Made by a program: the position numbers and the translations under genes. The notes below the pieces were generated by a model. The model did no database searches and was not told where the DNA came from. It was given only the letters and a program-made list of their open reading frames with translations. Shown piece after piece: positions 14,007 through 19,085 of a DNA stretch of 22,506 nucleotides; the first letter of the stretch is position 1; each line of letters starts with the position of its first letter. The DNA comes from a virus. The stretch covers positions 1 through 22,506 of IMG/VR virus record IMGVR_UViG_3300027759_000457, one strand, 5' to 3'.

Positions 14007-15509
14007 TTAGTAATACGCAACTTTTCGTTTTGGCAAATCATAATCAGGCTCATCCGAGTTAATACGGATAAACCCGCCTTGGCGGAACCTTAAGAGGGCT
14101 TGGGACGTTGAGTCCACCAAGTCGTCATGGTCTCCGTTAGGAAAAGAAGCACACTCTTCCATTACTTCCTCCGCCCATCTGGTATTGGGACACCATACAA
14201 ACCCTGATGCAAATAAGTCTGAGATGGCGTTTACACGGGCTATCTTATCACTTCCTTTGCCTGGTGTATATTCCTGAAGCGGGATTCCCATCCGCCTCAT
14301 TTCATAAATTAATGGCGCACCCGCAGCTTTTTTCTCAATAATTAAAGTGTGAGGTTCATATTCTTTGTAAAGCTCGAATGCTTTGGCTTTTAACTCAGGG
14401 AACTCCATACGCTCTTTAAACGCATCAAGCAGGATAATATGAGCCACTTCCCGCCCTTCTGAATCGGTTTTATGGAATATTCCCCACGTGGTACAGGCGG
14501 AGTAGTCGGCACGGTTATTCTTCTCAAAGGCGGTATCCCATGACTGAATGATGTAATCACAATATGGAGGCTCGTCATCTTCCCAGATCTTCCACATTTC
14601 CCGTTTGATGATTGCGCCCTCTTCTGAGGTCGGATTCTGCTGATACTGGGCTTCCCACTTAGAAACAGGGATTTCTGCCTTGATTGCTTCTAGTTCTTCT
14701 TTTTTCCAGAATTGGGGCCAGAGCGGGTTTCCTGAAGGCATCAGCGCAGGGAACTCAATCACTTCCCATTCATCACCTTCCCGCTTAATGGAGTTGGCAA
14801 TGATCTGCCCAGTAAGGTCTCGTTTAGACCAACGGGTCATCACAATCACAATAGCCCCGCCTGGTTGCAGACGCTGACGAGGACCAGAACCATACCACTC
14901 AAAAACCCTATCGTAGACCTCTGGGTTGCCTTGCATGGCTTCTTGCTCGGAATGAGGATCATCGATAATTAAGACATCCGCACCCTTACCAGTAACCGCT
15001 CCGCCTACACCAATCGCAAAGTAATCACCACCCTTGTCTGTATTCCAGCGCCCCGCTGCTTTGGAATCCGAAGATAGCTTGGTAGGGAAGATGTCTTGAT
15101 ATTCCTGCGTATTGACAAGGTTTCGCACTTTCCTTCCGAAACCTACTGCCAGTTCTGCGGTGTGGGCGGTCTGAATGATCTTCTTCTGCGGGTATTTACC
15201 TAGGAACCAAGCGGGGAACAGATAGGAAGCAAACTCCGACTTAGTGTGTCTTGGTGGCATATTGATAATAAGACGCTTTAAAGTCCCATTGGCAACTCTC
15301 TCAAAGGCATCTGCCATATCTTTGTGGTGCTTGCCTGGTATAAACGCAGCCCACATACTATTGACGAAGGAAAGGAAATGCTCTTTGCAGCGCTCCTTTT
15401 GGTCTTCTTGCAAAATGACCTTGATCTTCGGGATCTCAGGAGAGTCCTTGGGCAGGGTGTCTAGTAAACCCCTGTAACGCTGTAACTCCGCAGTGCTTAG
15501 TAGACTCAA
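14007..15509 (-). CDS. Large terminase subunit (DNA packaging ATPase and nuclease)
   Basis: A 500-residue protein. Its start is TTG at 15509, the only start after an upstream in-frame TGA, overlapping the previous gene's stop. The ATPase half has a Walker A-type motif NMPPRHTKSE (residues 83-92) and Walker B VLIIDDPH (179-186). The nuclease half has SWDTAF (323-328), the acidic IIEKKAAG (390-397) and the late GDHDDLVD (459-466). These are the classic TerL blocks. The enzyme cuts concatemeric DNA and pumps it through the portal, which is encoded immediately downstream. The small subunit is encoded separately at 16585-17202 with several tiny genes between, a less common spacing. Confidence 0.9.
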   Translation of the reverse strand: MSLLSTAELQRYRGLLDTLPKDSPEIPKIKVILQEDQKERCKEHFLSFVNSMWAAFIPGKHHKDMADAFERVANGTLKRLIINMPPRHTKSEFASYLFPAWFLGKYPQKKIIQTAHTAELAVGFGRKVRNLVNTQEYQDIFPTKLSSDSKAAGRWNTDKGGDYFAIGVGGAVTGKGADVLIIDDPHSEQEAMQGNPEVYDRVFEWYGSGPRQRLQPGGAIVIVMTRWSKRDLTGQIIANSIKREGDEWEVIEFPALMPSGNPLWPQFWKKEELEAIKAEIPVSKWEAQYQQNPTSEEGAIIKREMWKIWEDDEPPYCDYIIQSWDTAFEKNNRADYSACTTWGIFHKTDSEGREVAHIILLDAFKERMEFPELKAKAFELYKEYEPHTLIIEKKAAGAPLIYEMRRMGIPLQEYTPGKGSDKIARVNAISDLFASGFVWCPNTRWAEEVMEECASFPNGDHDDLVDSTSQALLRFRQGGFIRINSDEPDYDLPKRKVAYY

Positions 15510-15736
15510 AGCGAGGTCATCTTCTCAACGGTTTTGTCAATCGGGACAAGACTACGGATCTTATTGGGTTGAACCTTTAAGAGTCCTCTGTCCTTGAGGT
15601 CATGAATGATGCGGTGGATATTAGACTTACTCTTCAATTTAAGACCAGTGGCTATATCAGCATAACTAGGGGAAAACCCTCGGTACTTAATAAAGTCTTC
15701 TATGAAGTGCAGAACCTCCATTTGGCGCTCAGTCAT
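15506..15736 (-). CDS. LexA-type winged-helix DNA-binding protein
   Basis: A 76-residue protein made almost entirely of a LexA N-terminal domain: MTERQMEVLHFIEDFIKYRG, then SPSYADIATGLKLKSKSNIHRIIHDLKDRGLLKVQ. This matches LexA's LT.RQ.EVL.fI....g..PS..eIa..L...S...v...L..L...G.i. There is no self-cleavage domain, so it cannot act as an SOS-cleavable repressor by itself. It overlaps the TerL start by 4 nt and the previous small gene by 8 nt. It could repress early genes or its own operon, or regulate packaging; a target among the dyads at 17235-17338 is possible but untested. The N-terminal domain identity is secure; the role is inference. Confidence 0.8.
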   Translation of the reverse strand: MTERQMEVLHFIEDFIKYRGFSPSYADIATGLKLKSKSNIHRIIHDLKDRGLLKVQPNKIRSLVPIDKTVEKMTSL

Positions 15737-15875
15737 GGTCGCTTTGCTCCATACAGTCCTTCGGACTTTCTACTTGAAAGGATAAGGGGATAGTCTCGTA
15801 GTTCCGTTGTTTAAACATCTTCCAAGACTCTTCATCCCAATTCTTTAACTCTTCTAGCATCTCGTGGTCAGTCAT
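15729..15875 (-). CDS. Tiny acidic phage protein
   Basis: A 48-residue protein. I chose the ATG at 15875 over an upstream one at 15938 because AAGGAAG lies about seven bases before it and because a separate small gene occupies 15868-15984. The sequence (MTDHEMLEELKNWDEESWKMF...) is acidic and helical, with an SDHD end. It overlaps the LexA-like gene by 8 nt. No family known to me. Its place in a chain of overlapping genes makes it likely to be translated. Confidence 0.6.
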   Translation of the reverse strand: MTDHEMLEELKNWDEESWKMFKQRNYETIPLSFQVESPKDCMEQSDHD

Positions 15876-15984
15876 TTTGCTCTTCCTTATGCCCGTACAG
15901 GGATTTGATAAGGCGGAGTAGTCTTTCTCTTTCCGCATGGGTAAGGCTTTGTATAAAAGCCATAATCTCGTTAACCGTCTTCAT
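15868..15984 (-). CDS. Tiny helical phage protein
   Basis: A 38-residue reading frame: MKTVNEIMAFIQSLTHAERE, then RLLRLIKSLYGHKEEQND. The start overlaps the upstream stop as ATGA and the end overlaps the next start by 8 nt, giving an unbroken coupled chain. The helix is amphipathic and Leu/Lys/Glu-rich. There is no Shine-Dalgarno site beyond the coupling signal. No recognised family. Support comes from context and from helix-like composition; it could be an artefact of dense overlap. Confidence 0.5.
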   Translation of the reverse strand: MKTVNEIMAFIQSLTHAERERLLRLIKSLYGHKEEQND

Positions 15985-16217
15985 AGGGGCATATAGTCCA
16001 AATACACAGGGGTGTGCTCTCCCATATAAGCTCCAAGGATATTGAACTCGAAGTACTCCATAGCTTCATCTAGGTTCATATCCCGCATCAGGATCTCAAG
16101 GATCTTATTGCGGTCATAACAAACCACTAGCAGGTCACAACGCTCCACGACTCCAAGAATGGCTTCATCAAAACCATCGAGGGTAAGGAGTTCAGGGTAA
16201 TCCTCCGCAATACTCAT
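15981..16217 (-). CDS. Conserved small phage protein
   Basis: A 78-residue acidic protein. The pattern LDGFDEAILGVVERCDLLVVCYDRNKILEILMRD, then DEAMEYFEFNILGAYMGEHTPVYLD (given in two parts) is a well-conserved phage family of unknown function, often near terminase genes. The FDEAILGV, YDR.KI..IL and EYFEFN..GA..GE.TP blocks are the ones I recognise. It overlaps both neighbours by ATGA-type junctions. No catalytic residues are obvious. A recombination or packaging-linked role has not been shown to my knowledge. Confidence 0.8.
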   Translation of the reverse strand: MSIAEDYPELLTLDGFDEAILGVVERCDLLVVCYDRNKILEILMRDMNLDEAMEYFEFNILGAYMGEHTPVYLDYMPL

Positions 16218-16357
16218 TTGAGCAGCTCCAAGGCTTTTCTGACACTTGCTATAGCACTAGTCATTTCCGCCCTTTCTTGACCCCTTAGCTCGGCTTGTAG
16301 AGCCATCATAGAAAGCACGAGGCTTTTTAACTTCTCAATCAATGCATCATTCTTCAC
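16214..16357 (-). CDS. Tiny coiled-coil phage protein (GTG start)
   Basis: A 47-residue reading frame from GTG at 16357 with AGGAG about seven bases upstream, ending in TGA that overlaps the next ATG (ATGA). The product (VKNDALIEKLKSLVLSMMAL, then QAELRGQERAEMTSAIASVR...) is a single amphipathic helix, likely a short coiled coil. Too small for most gene callers. Context and Shine-Dalgarno site support it; no family is recognised. Confidence 0.6.
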   Translation of the reverse strand: MKNDALIEKLKSLVLSMMALQAELRGQERAEMTSAIASVRKALELLK

Positions 16358-16380
16358 TTCTTGCTCCTGTTTAAACGTTC

Positions 16381-16395
16381 GTGGTATGTTACCAC
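16381..16395. promoter_or_regulatory. GTGGTA-N3-TACCAC inverted repeat
   Basis: A perfect 6-bp inverted repeat with a 3-nt spacer, next to a GTTTAAAC site (16369-16376) and about 35 bp from the parS site. Could be an operator, or a short hairpin in RNA. No binding protein can be named. Confidence 0.45.
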
Positions 16396-16429
16396 ATTGC
16401 TAAAAAAATATATATAGGGGGGTGGGGGG

Positions 16430-16445
16430 TGTTTCACGTGAAACA
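16430..16445. promoter_or_regulatory. parS: Perfect chromosomal-type parS (ParB-binding centromere) site
   Basis: The 16 bp TGTTTCACGTGAAACA is a perfect palindrome, identical to the consensus bound by Spo0J/ParB of bacterial chromosomes (TGTTtCACGTGAAACA). Chance of one specified 16-mer in 22.5 kb is about 5 in a million. It lies in a noncoding spacer (16358-16584) beside the small terminase gene, between G6-T-G6 (16417-16429) and G7 (16449-16455). No parA or parB gene is in the window, so host ParB is the likely ligand. ParB bound here could clamp and spread by CTP, anchoring or segregating phage DNA, recruiting SMC, or acting as a road-block or decoy. The match is certain; in vivo function is inferred. 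Confidence 0.85.
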
Positions 16446-16525
16446 TAAGGGGGGGTTCGTATTGGATGGGATTGTTTGTGTGGATTCGAGTGTAAGGTAA
16501 AGCACGCAAGACGTGGCGAATTGAC

Positions 16526-16545
16526 GGGGGTGGGAGTGGGTGGGG
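16526..16545 (+). other. Perfect G-quadruplex motif
   Basis: G5-T-G3-AGT-G3-T-G4: four G-runs with loops of 1, 3 and 1 nt, an ideal quadruplex on the plus strand, i.e. the template for the leftward transcript. It lies just after the small terminase stop (16585 edge) and 80 bp from parS. Together with the G-runs flanking parS it makes a 130-bp G-rich locus. Could pause transcription or replication, or mark a packaging start. Confidence 0.7.
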
Positions 16546-16584
16546 TCGCCCGCAGAGCCTTATATGACAGATCCGCAGGGTTAT

Positions 16585-17202
16585 TCACTTTCCGATTAGC
16601 GCAATAGACTTATCTAATTCTTGCTTGAGCGTGTCGATGTCGATAGCCTCGGTGACTTGCTCTGCTCTAGTCTCGAACACACCTGATGCCTTAGCCATCA
16701 ACTCTAGCGCTCTCAGACGTACGTTGATTGGGACTGCGATGTCCTCGCTATGCTTGAACCATTCGTTCATTACGTATCTGCGTGCCATGCGATCATCGTT
16801 AATGATCATCTCTTTCTTGGCTTGAGTGAGAGGTTGTAGTAGTAAAGTGATATTCGCATCTGCGAGTAAGTCGTTCACTCTCTGCTGAATCGTTGCGCTT
16901 GTCAGGTGGTCACACTTGAATGCTCCCATGTAAGCCGTTATAGGTGTCATGCCATCTATGACATTGCTTGCAAAGTTCAACTGACGTTTAGTTAATCTCT
17001 TATCCCTACCGCTTGGTTCATCAGTCTCTTCTGTGTGTAATCCATATGGCAGTCCATTACTCTTAGTCTTCACCTCTACTGATTCTATATATGACCGCCT
17101 CGCTTCGCTATCTTTCCCCCGCTTTGGAATGTCTACATCATTCTCAGGTTGCGTGTTCACATTCTCTTTAATCACATCTGCCAGTAATTCAGCTTTACTC
17201 AT
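16585..17202 (-). CDS. Small terminase subunit
   Basis: A 205-residue protein with AGGGGA before ATG. After a polar N-terminus (1-65) comes a helix-turn-helix of the TerS type: RLTKRQLNFASNVIDGMTPI, then TAYMGAF and SATIQQRVNDLL (residues 69-113). The C-terminal half ends with VRLRALELMAKASGVFE, the A.eLi.K..GvF.. block typical of phage small terminases. It should recognise the packaging start and hand DNA to TerL. It is the first gene of the leftward operon; a strong promoter lies 43-71 nt upstream. It is separated from TerL by a noncoding parS/G4 spacer and five small genes. The call rests on motif order and position. Confidence 0.75.
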   Translation of the reverse strand: MSKAELLADVIKENVNTQPENDVDIPKRGKDSEARRSYIESVEVKTKSNGLPYGLHTEETDEPSGRDKRLTKRQLNFASNVIDGMTPITAYMGAFKCDHLTSATIQQRVNDLLADANITLLLQPLTQAKKEMIINDDRMARRYVMNEWFKHSEDIAVPINVRLRALELMAKASGVFETRAEQVTEAIDIDTLKQELDKSIALIGK

Positions 17203-17234
17203 TGCATTCCCCTATAGGTTTAAACGTGTTGGTC

Positions 17235-17255
17235 ACTAGCTCACATAATGAGCCT
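17235..17255. promoter_or_regulatory. Operator-like dyad, copy 1 (overlaps leftward -10)
   Basis: ACTAGCTCA-CATAA-TGAGCCT contains a perfect GCTCA-N5-TGAGC dyad (17239-17253) that covers the -10 box of the leftward promoter. A protein bound here would block that promoter. Matches copy 2 at 16 of 21 positions, with differences confined to the 5-bp spacer. Confidence 0.6.
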
Positions 17256-17273
17256 GTCGCTCTAGCTTGTCAA
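17245..17273 (-). promoter_or_regulatory. Sigma-70-type promoter for the leftward structural operon
   Basis: On the minus strand a perfect -35 TTGACA (17268-17273) is followed after 17 nt by CATTAT (17245-17250, 4/6). Transcription would begin near 17238, giving a 36-nt leader before the small terminase ATG at 17202. The operator dyad covers the -10. This is the best promoter match I found in the window. Confidence 0.7.
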
Positions 17274-17317
17274 TCCTGTTTCTGATTTGTTCACTTCTAT
17301 GTCACCTATGCAAGTTA

Positions 17318-17338
17318 ACTAGCTCATAGCGTGAGCCT
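17318..17338. promoter_or_regulatory. Operator-like dyad, copy 2
   Basis: ACTAGCTCA-TAGCG-TGAGCCT repeats copy 1 with conserved arms and an unrelated 5-bp spacer, as expected for a dimeric regulator that reads only the arms. Centre-to-centre distance to copy 1 is 83 bp (about eight helical turns), suitable for looping. A weaker half-copy (GCGAGCCT) is at 17513-17520. Confidence 0.55.
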
Positions 17339-17649
17339 TTACTACCTACCATAGATTTGCCTGATCGTCTTCGACTCTCGATCCCCCGATTGCTTAAATA
17401 TTAGGCAACTACTGTATGCCCATACATACCGCTCAAACCGATTTAAACGCTCTTAGAGACGTTTTGTGTCTACATGAGGCAAGTGCATTAGTACACACGT
17501 GAAAATGCCATAGCGAGCCTCGTCCTTATTCTATAAGGCTTGCGTGTCGGTCATCTATAAGACCTAAAAACAGGCTGAATTCATCCCTATATATAGCGTT
17601 GATTTGTGGCAATAACCCAACGAATTACTCAAGTAATTTAATCAAAGTG

Positions 17650-17680
17650 TTTACACGTTGCAATTGATTGTGTGTATACT
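17650..17680 (+). promoter_or_regulatory. Candidate promoter for the rightward accessory operon
   Basis: TTTACA (17650-17655, 5/6) and TATACT (17675-17680, 5/6) are separated by 19 nt, slightly long. The start would be near 17687, about 25 nt before the first predicted small gene. An AATTACT-CA-AGTAATT dyad lies just upstream at 17623-17638. Supported by the boxes and by position. Confidence 0.45.
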
Positions 17681-17711
17681 GTGATGTCGTATTGAGTTGA
17701 TAGGAAGTGCG

Positions 17712-17870
17712 GTGGCTAATCCACCCAATTACCCAAAGATATTTCTTAGCCCATATGTACTAGATGGTGTGCAGTCTAGGTGGCGAATGGCTCTTGTGTA
17801 CCCCCTAAACAGGGATCCGAGTCTCAGGAATGAGGGTTTTAGATATTCCATCTCATTGGACTCGCACTAA
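17712..17870 (+). CDS. Small phage protein, first of the rightward operon (GTG start)
   Basis: A 52-residue frame from GTG at 17712 with AGGA six bases upstream, about 25 nt after the predicted transcription start. The product (MANPPNYPKIFLSPYVLDGV, then QSRWRMALVYPLNRDPSLRN...) has a normal mix of aromatic, basic and hydrophobic residues and looks like a folded small protein. The start codon lies inside a GGTGG-CTAAT-CCACC hairpin (17711-17725), which could regulate initiation. No family is recognised. If not real, this stretch would be an unusually long untranslated leader. Confidence 0.5.
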   Translation: MANPPNYPKIFLSPYVLDGVQSRWRMALVYPLNRDPSLRNEGFRYSISLDSH

Positions 17871-17903
17871 GCACCCACCTACCTATAGGGGCTTGACCTG
17901 AGT

Positions 17904-17933
17904 CTAAGAGGATGCAATCTCGCATCTACTTAG
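17904..17933 (+). promoter_or_regulatory. Leader hairpin touching a Shine-Dalgarno site (copy 1)
   Basis: CTAAG-AG-GATGC-AATCTC-GCATC-TA-CTTAG folds into two 5-bp stems with a 2x2 internal loop. Its last base is the first G of GGAGG (17933-17937), which serves the ATG at 17942. The GATGC...GCATCTA.CTTA...GGAGG pattern is repeated at 18316-18345. It could protect mRNA or tune initiation. Confidence 0.55.
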
Positions 17934-17941
17934 GAGGCTTT

Positions 17942-18148
17942 ATGACATATGGTGAATACGTTAAGCAGTATGTAACCCTTGACAATGCTCTTGAATACGC
18001 AAGGCTTACCGACAAAATGGCTTTTGTGTCTGACATTACTGGACTATCAATTGACCATCGCTTTATTGGTGGTCTTGAAGATCGCCTAATCAGCATCACC
18101 ACTACCAAGGTGGGAGCTATTCCCGCTAACTTCTTTTTCTCACTCTAA
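17942..18148 (+). CDS. Small phage protein of unknown function
   Basis: A 68-residue protein from the ATG at 17942, chosen over one 30 nt upstream because GGAGG lies directly before it. The GGAGGCTTTATG start cassette is shared exactly with 18160 and 20589. The sequence (MTYGEYVKQYVTLDNALEYA, then RLTDKMAFVSDITGLSIDHR...) is mixed and likely folded. Its DITGLSI segment resembles AITGKSI in the next gene, perhaps pointing to related small helical proteins. No function known. Confidence 0.65.
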   Translation: MTYGEYVKQYVTLDNALEYARLTDKMAFVSDITGLSIDHRFIGGLEDRLISITTTKVGAIPANFFFSL

Positions 18149-18159
18149 TCGGAGGCTTT

Positions 18160-18285
18160 ATGTTTTGGACTAATGAGCAAATTAATGACTATTACGATAG
18201 TCACCCCAATTTACTTTTATCTCAACTTTCTGCCATTACTGGCAAATCCATCAAGGAATTAAAAATTATCCTGATGGGTGAGTAA
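18160..18285 (+). CDS. Tiny phage protein with TGKS.KELK motif
   Basis: A 41-residue frame (MFWTNEQINDYYDSHPNLLL, then SQLSAITGKSIKELKIILMG...) led by the perfect GGAGGCTTTATG start cassette, 11 nt after the previous stop. The LSAITGKSIKELKIIL end resembles small helical phage proteins with a LS..TG.S...LK.IL pattern. Too short for ordinary gene callers. Strong start signal supports translation. Confidence 0.65.
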   Translation: MFWTNEQINDYYDSHPNLLLSQLSAITGKSIKELKIILMGE

Positions 18286-18296
18286 GACCTATCCTC

Positions 18297-18330
18297 ATGC
18301 CCTAGTGGGCATAGGGATGCGCCTTGCATC
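18297..18330 (+). promoter_or_regulatory. Double leader hairpin before a tiny basic gene (copy 2)
   Basis: ATGCCC-TAGT-GGGCAT (18297-18312) is followed by GATGC-GCCTT-GCATC (18316-18330), then TAACTTATCAGGAGGG and the ATG at 18350. The second hairpin and its downstream sequence match the leader at 17911-17937. No U-run follows, so this is not a plain terminator; it is more likely an mRNA-stabilising or translation-tuning element. Confidence 0.5.
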
Positions 18331-18349
18331 TAACTTATCAGGAGGGCAT

Positions 18350-18451
18350 ATGCCTCGCAATTTCGTAGCTAAACACGCAAAACGTAGTGGAGCGGGTAGT
18401 CATACTGCCCGCAAGTATTCTCGCAAACAAAAACACAAGGAGGTTCTATGA
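18350..18451 (+). CDS. Tiny very basic phage protein
   Basis: A 33-residue frame (MPRNFVAKHAKRSGAGSHTA, then RKYSRKQKHKEVL) with GGAGGG before ATG and a stop overlapping the SprT-like start (ATGA). The MPRNFVAKHA..SGAG opening followed by Arg/Lys/His is a pattern I recognise from short phage proteins. About one third of residues are Lys, Arg or His. Nucleic-acid binding is plausible but not shown. Confidence 0.7.
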   Translation: MPRNFVAKHAKRSGAGSHTARKYSRKQKHKEVL

Positions 18452-19065
18452 CCCAAGCTTTACGTGAGCAATGGCTCAACAATGCAGTAACTTCGGTGCG
18501 TGGCATTTTCCACGCTAATGGTTTCCCTATTCCTGATCACGTCAGGGTCTCTTGCGGTTTCCCATCCAAGCGGGCTAGATCCCTGTACCGCAATGTCGGT
18601 GAGCATTTTTCACCTGATGCATCTGAAGATGCGACTCATCAGATCTTCATCTCCCCTGTACTCGATGATTCTGTCGAGGTTCTTGGTGTACTGGTACATG
18701 AGTTGACCCATGCGGTAACTGGCTCATCGCATGGCACAGAGTTTAAACATTGCGCCCGCAAGGTGTGGCTAGAGGGCAGTCTGACTCAAACCAAGGTAGG
18801 CGCTCAGTTCCGCAGTAACTTTGCCCCGATCCTTGAGTCGCTTGGGATCTACCCTCATGCCAAGCTGAATGTAGCTAGTAGCTATAAGGTGCAAGGCACA
18901 CGCATGATCAAGGCAACGTGCCATGAGGACAATGGCAGTCTTACTGGTGGTGAGTGTGGCTATACCATACGGCTCAGTAATAAGTGGGCAATCAACAGTA
19001 AGGGTGAGACCACTACCCCTGACTGCCCATTTTGCAAAGTGCAGTTGACTTTATCTTCTAAATAA
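18448..19065 (+). CDS. SprT-like zinc metalloprotease domain protein
   Basis: A 205-residue protein with AGGAGG before ATG. The catalytic signature VLVHELTHAVTGSSHGTEFK gives HExxH (His84, Glu85, His88) and a third ligand His95 in the HGTEF block, as in SprT/Spartan proteases. The C-terminal third has a zinc-ribbon set: Cys158, Cys170, Cys193 and Cys196 (CPFC). Spartan-type enzymes cut proteins crosslinked to DNA; bacterial SprT is less understood. No signal peptide, so it acts in the cytoplasm. It is coupled to the tiny basic gene upstream and followed 20 nt later by the MoxR-type ATPase, suggesting work on the same targets. Motifs are seen; the substrate is unknown. Confidence 0.85.
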   Translation: MTQALREQWLNNAVTSVRGIFHANGFPIPDHVRVSCGFPSKRARSLYRNVGEHFSPDASEDATHQIFISPVLDDSVEVLGVLVHELTHAVTGSSHGTEFKHCARKVWLEGSLTQTKVGAQFRSNFAPILESLGIYPHAKLNVASSYKVQGTRMIKATCHEDNGSLTGGECGYTIRLSNKWAINSKGETTTPDCPFCKVQLTLSSK

Positions 19066-19085
19066 TTTTTTCTCGGAGGCTTACC

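Larger units (their letters stand above)
17203..17711. other. Divergent control region with no convincing long gene
   Basis: This 509-bp stretch separates the leftward and rightward operons. It holds a strong promoter facing left, two GCTCA-N5-TGAGC dyads, a promoter facing right, GTTTAAAC at 17218-17225, and several further inverted repeats: GTATG-CC-CATAC (17414-17425), CCTTAT-TCT-ATAAGG (17524-17538) and AATTACT-CA-AGTAATT (17623-17638). I see no tRNA, no strong terminator and no protein-like frame between 17226 and 17700. The density of dyads suggests regulator binding and possibly replication control, but no iteron array or DnaA-box cluster is evident by eye. Confidence 0.6.

Noticed and set aside
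16400-16588. A 62-residue frame on the minus strand overlapping parS and the G-runs
   Set aside because: Pro/Thr-rich product caused by C-runs on that strand, no Shine-Dalgarno site of its own, and it spans palindromes and a G-quadruplex; better read as noncoding.
17486-17501. CACGTGAAA half-match to parS in the control region
   Set aside because: Only one arm matches (about 9 of 16), so it is not a credible ParB site without binding data.
17203-17700. tRNA gene or classic iteron replication origin
   Set aside because: No cloverleaf with a proper T-arm was found, and the repeats are only two dyads plus isolated palindromes, not an array.
17818-17864. CGAGTC...GACTCG and AATGAG...CTCATT versus GGAAT...ATTCC, looking like alternative riboswitch stems
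   Set aside because: They fall within the 3' half of the predicted small gene 17712-17870 and have no U-run or start site in the right place; chance pairing is as likely.
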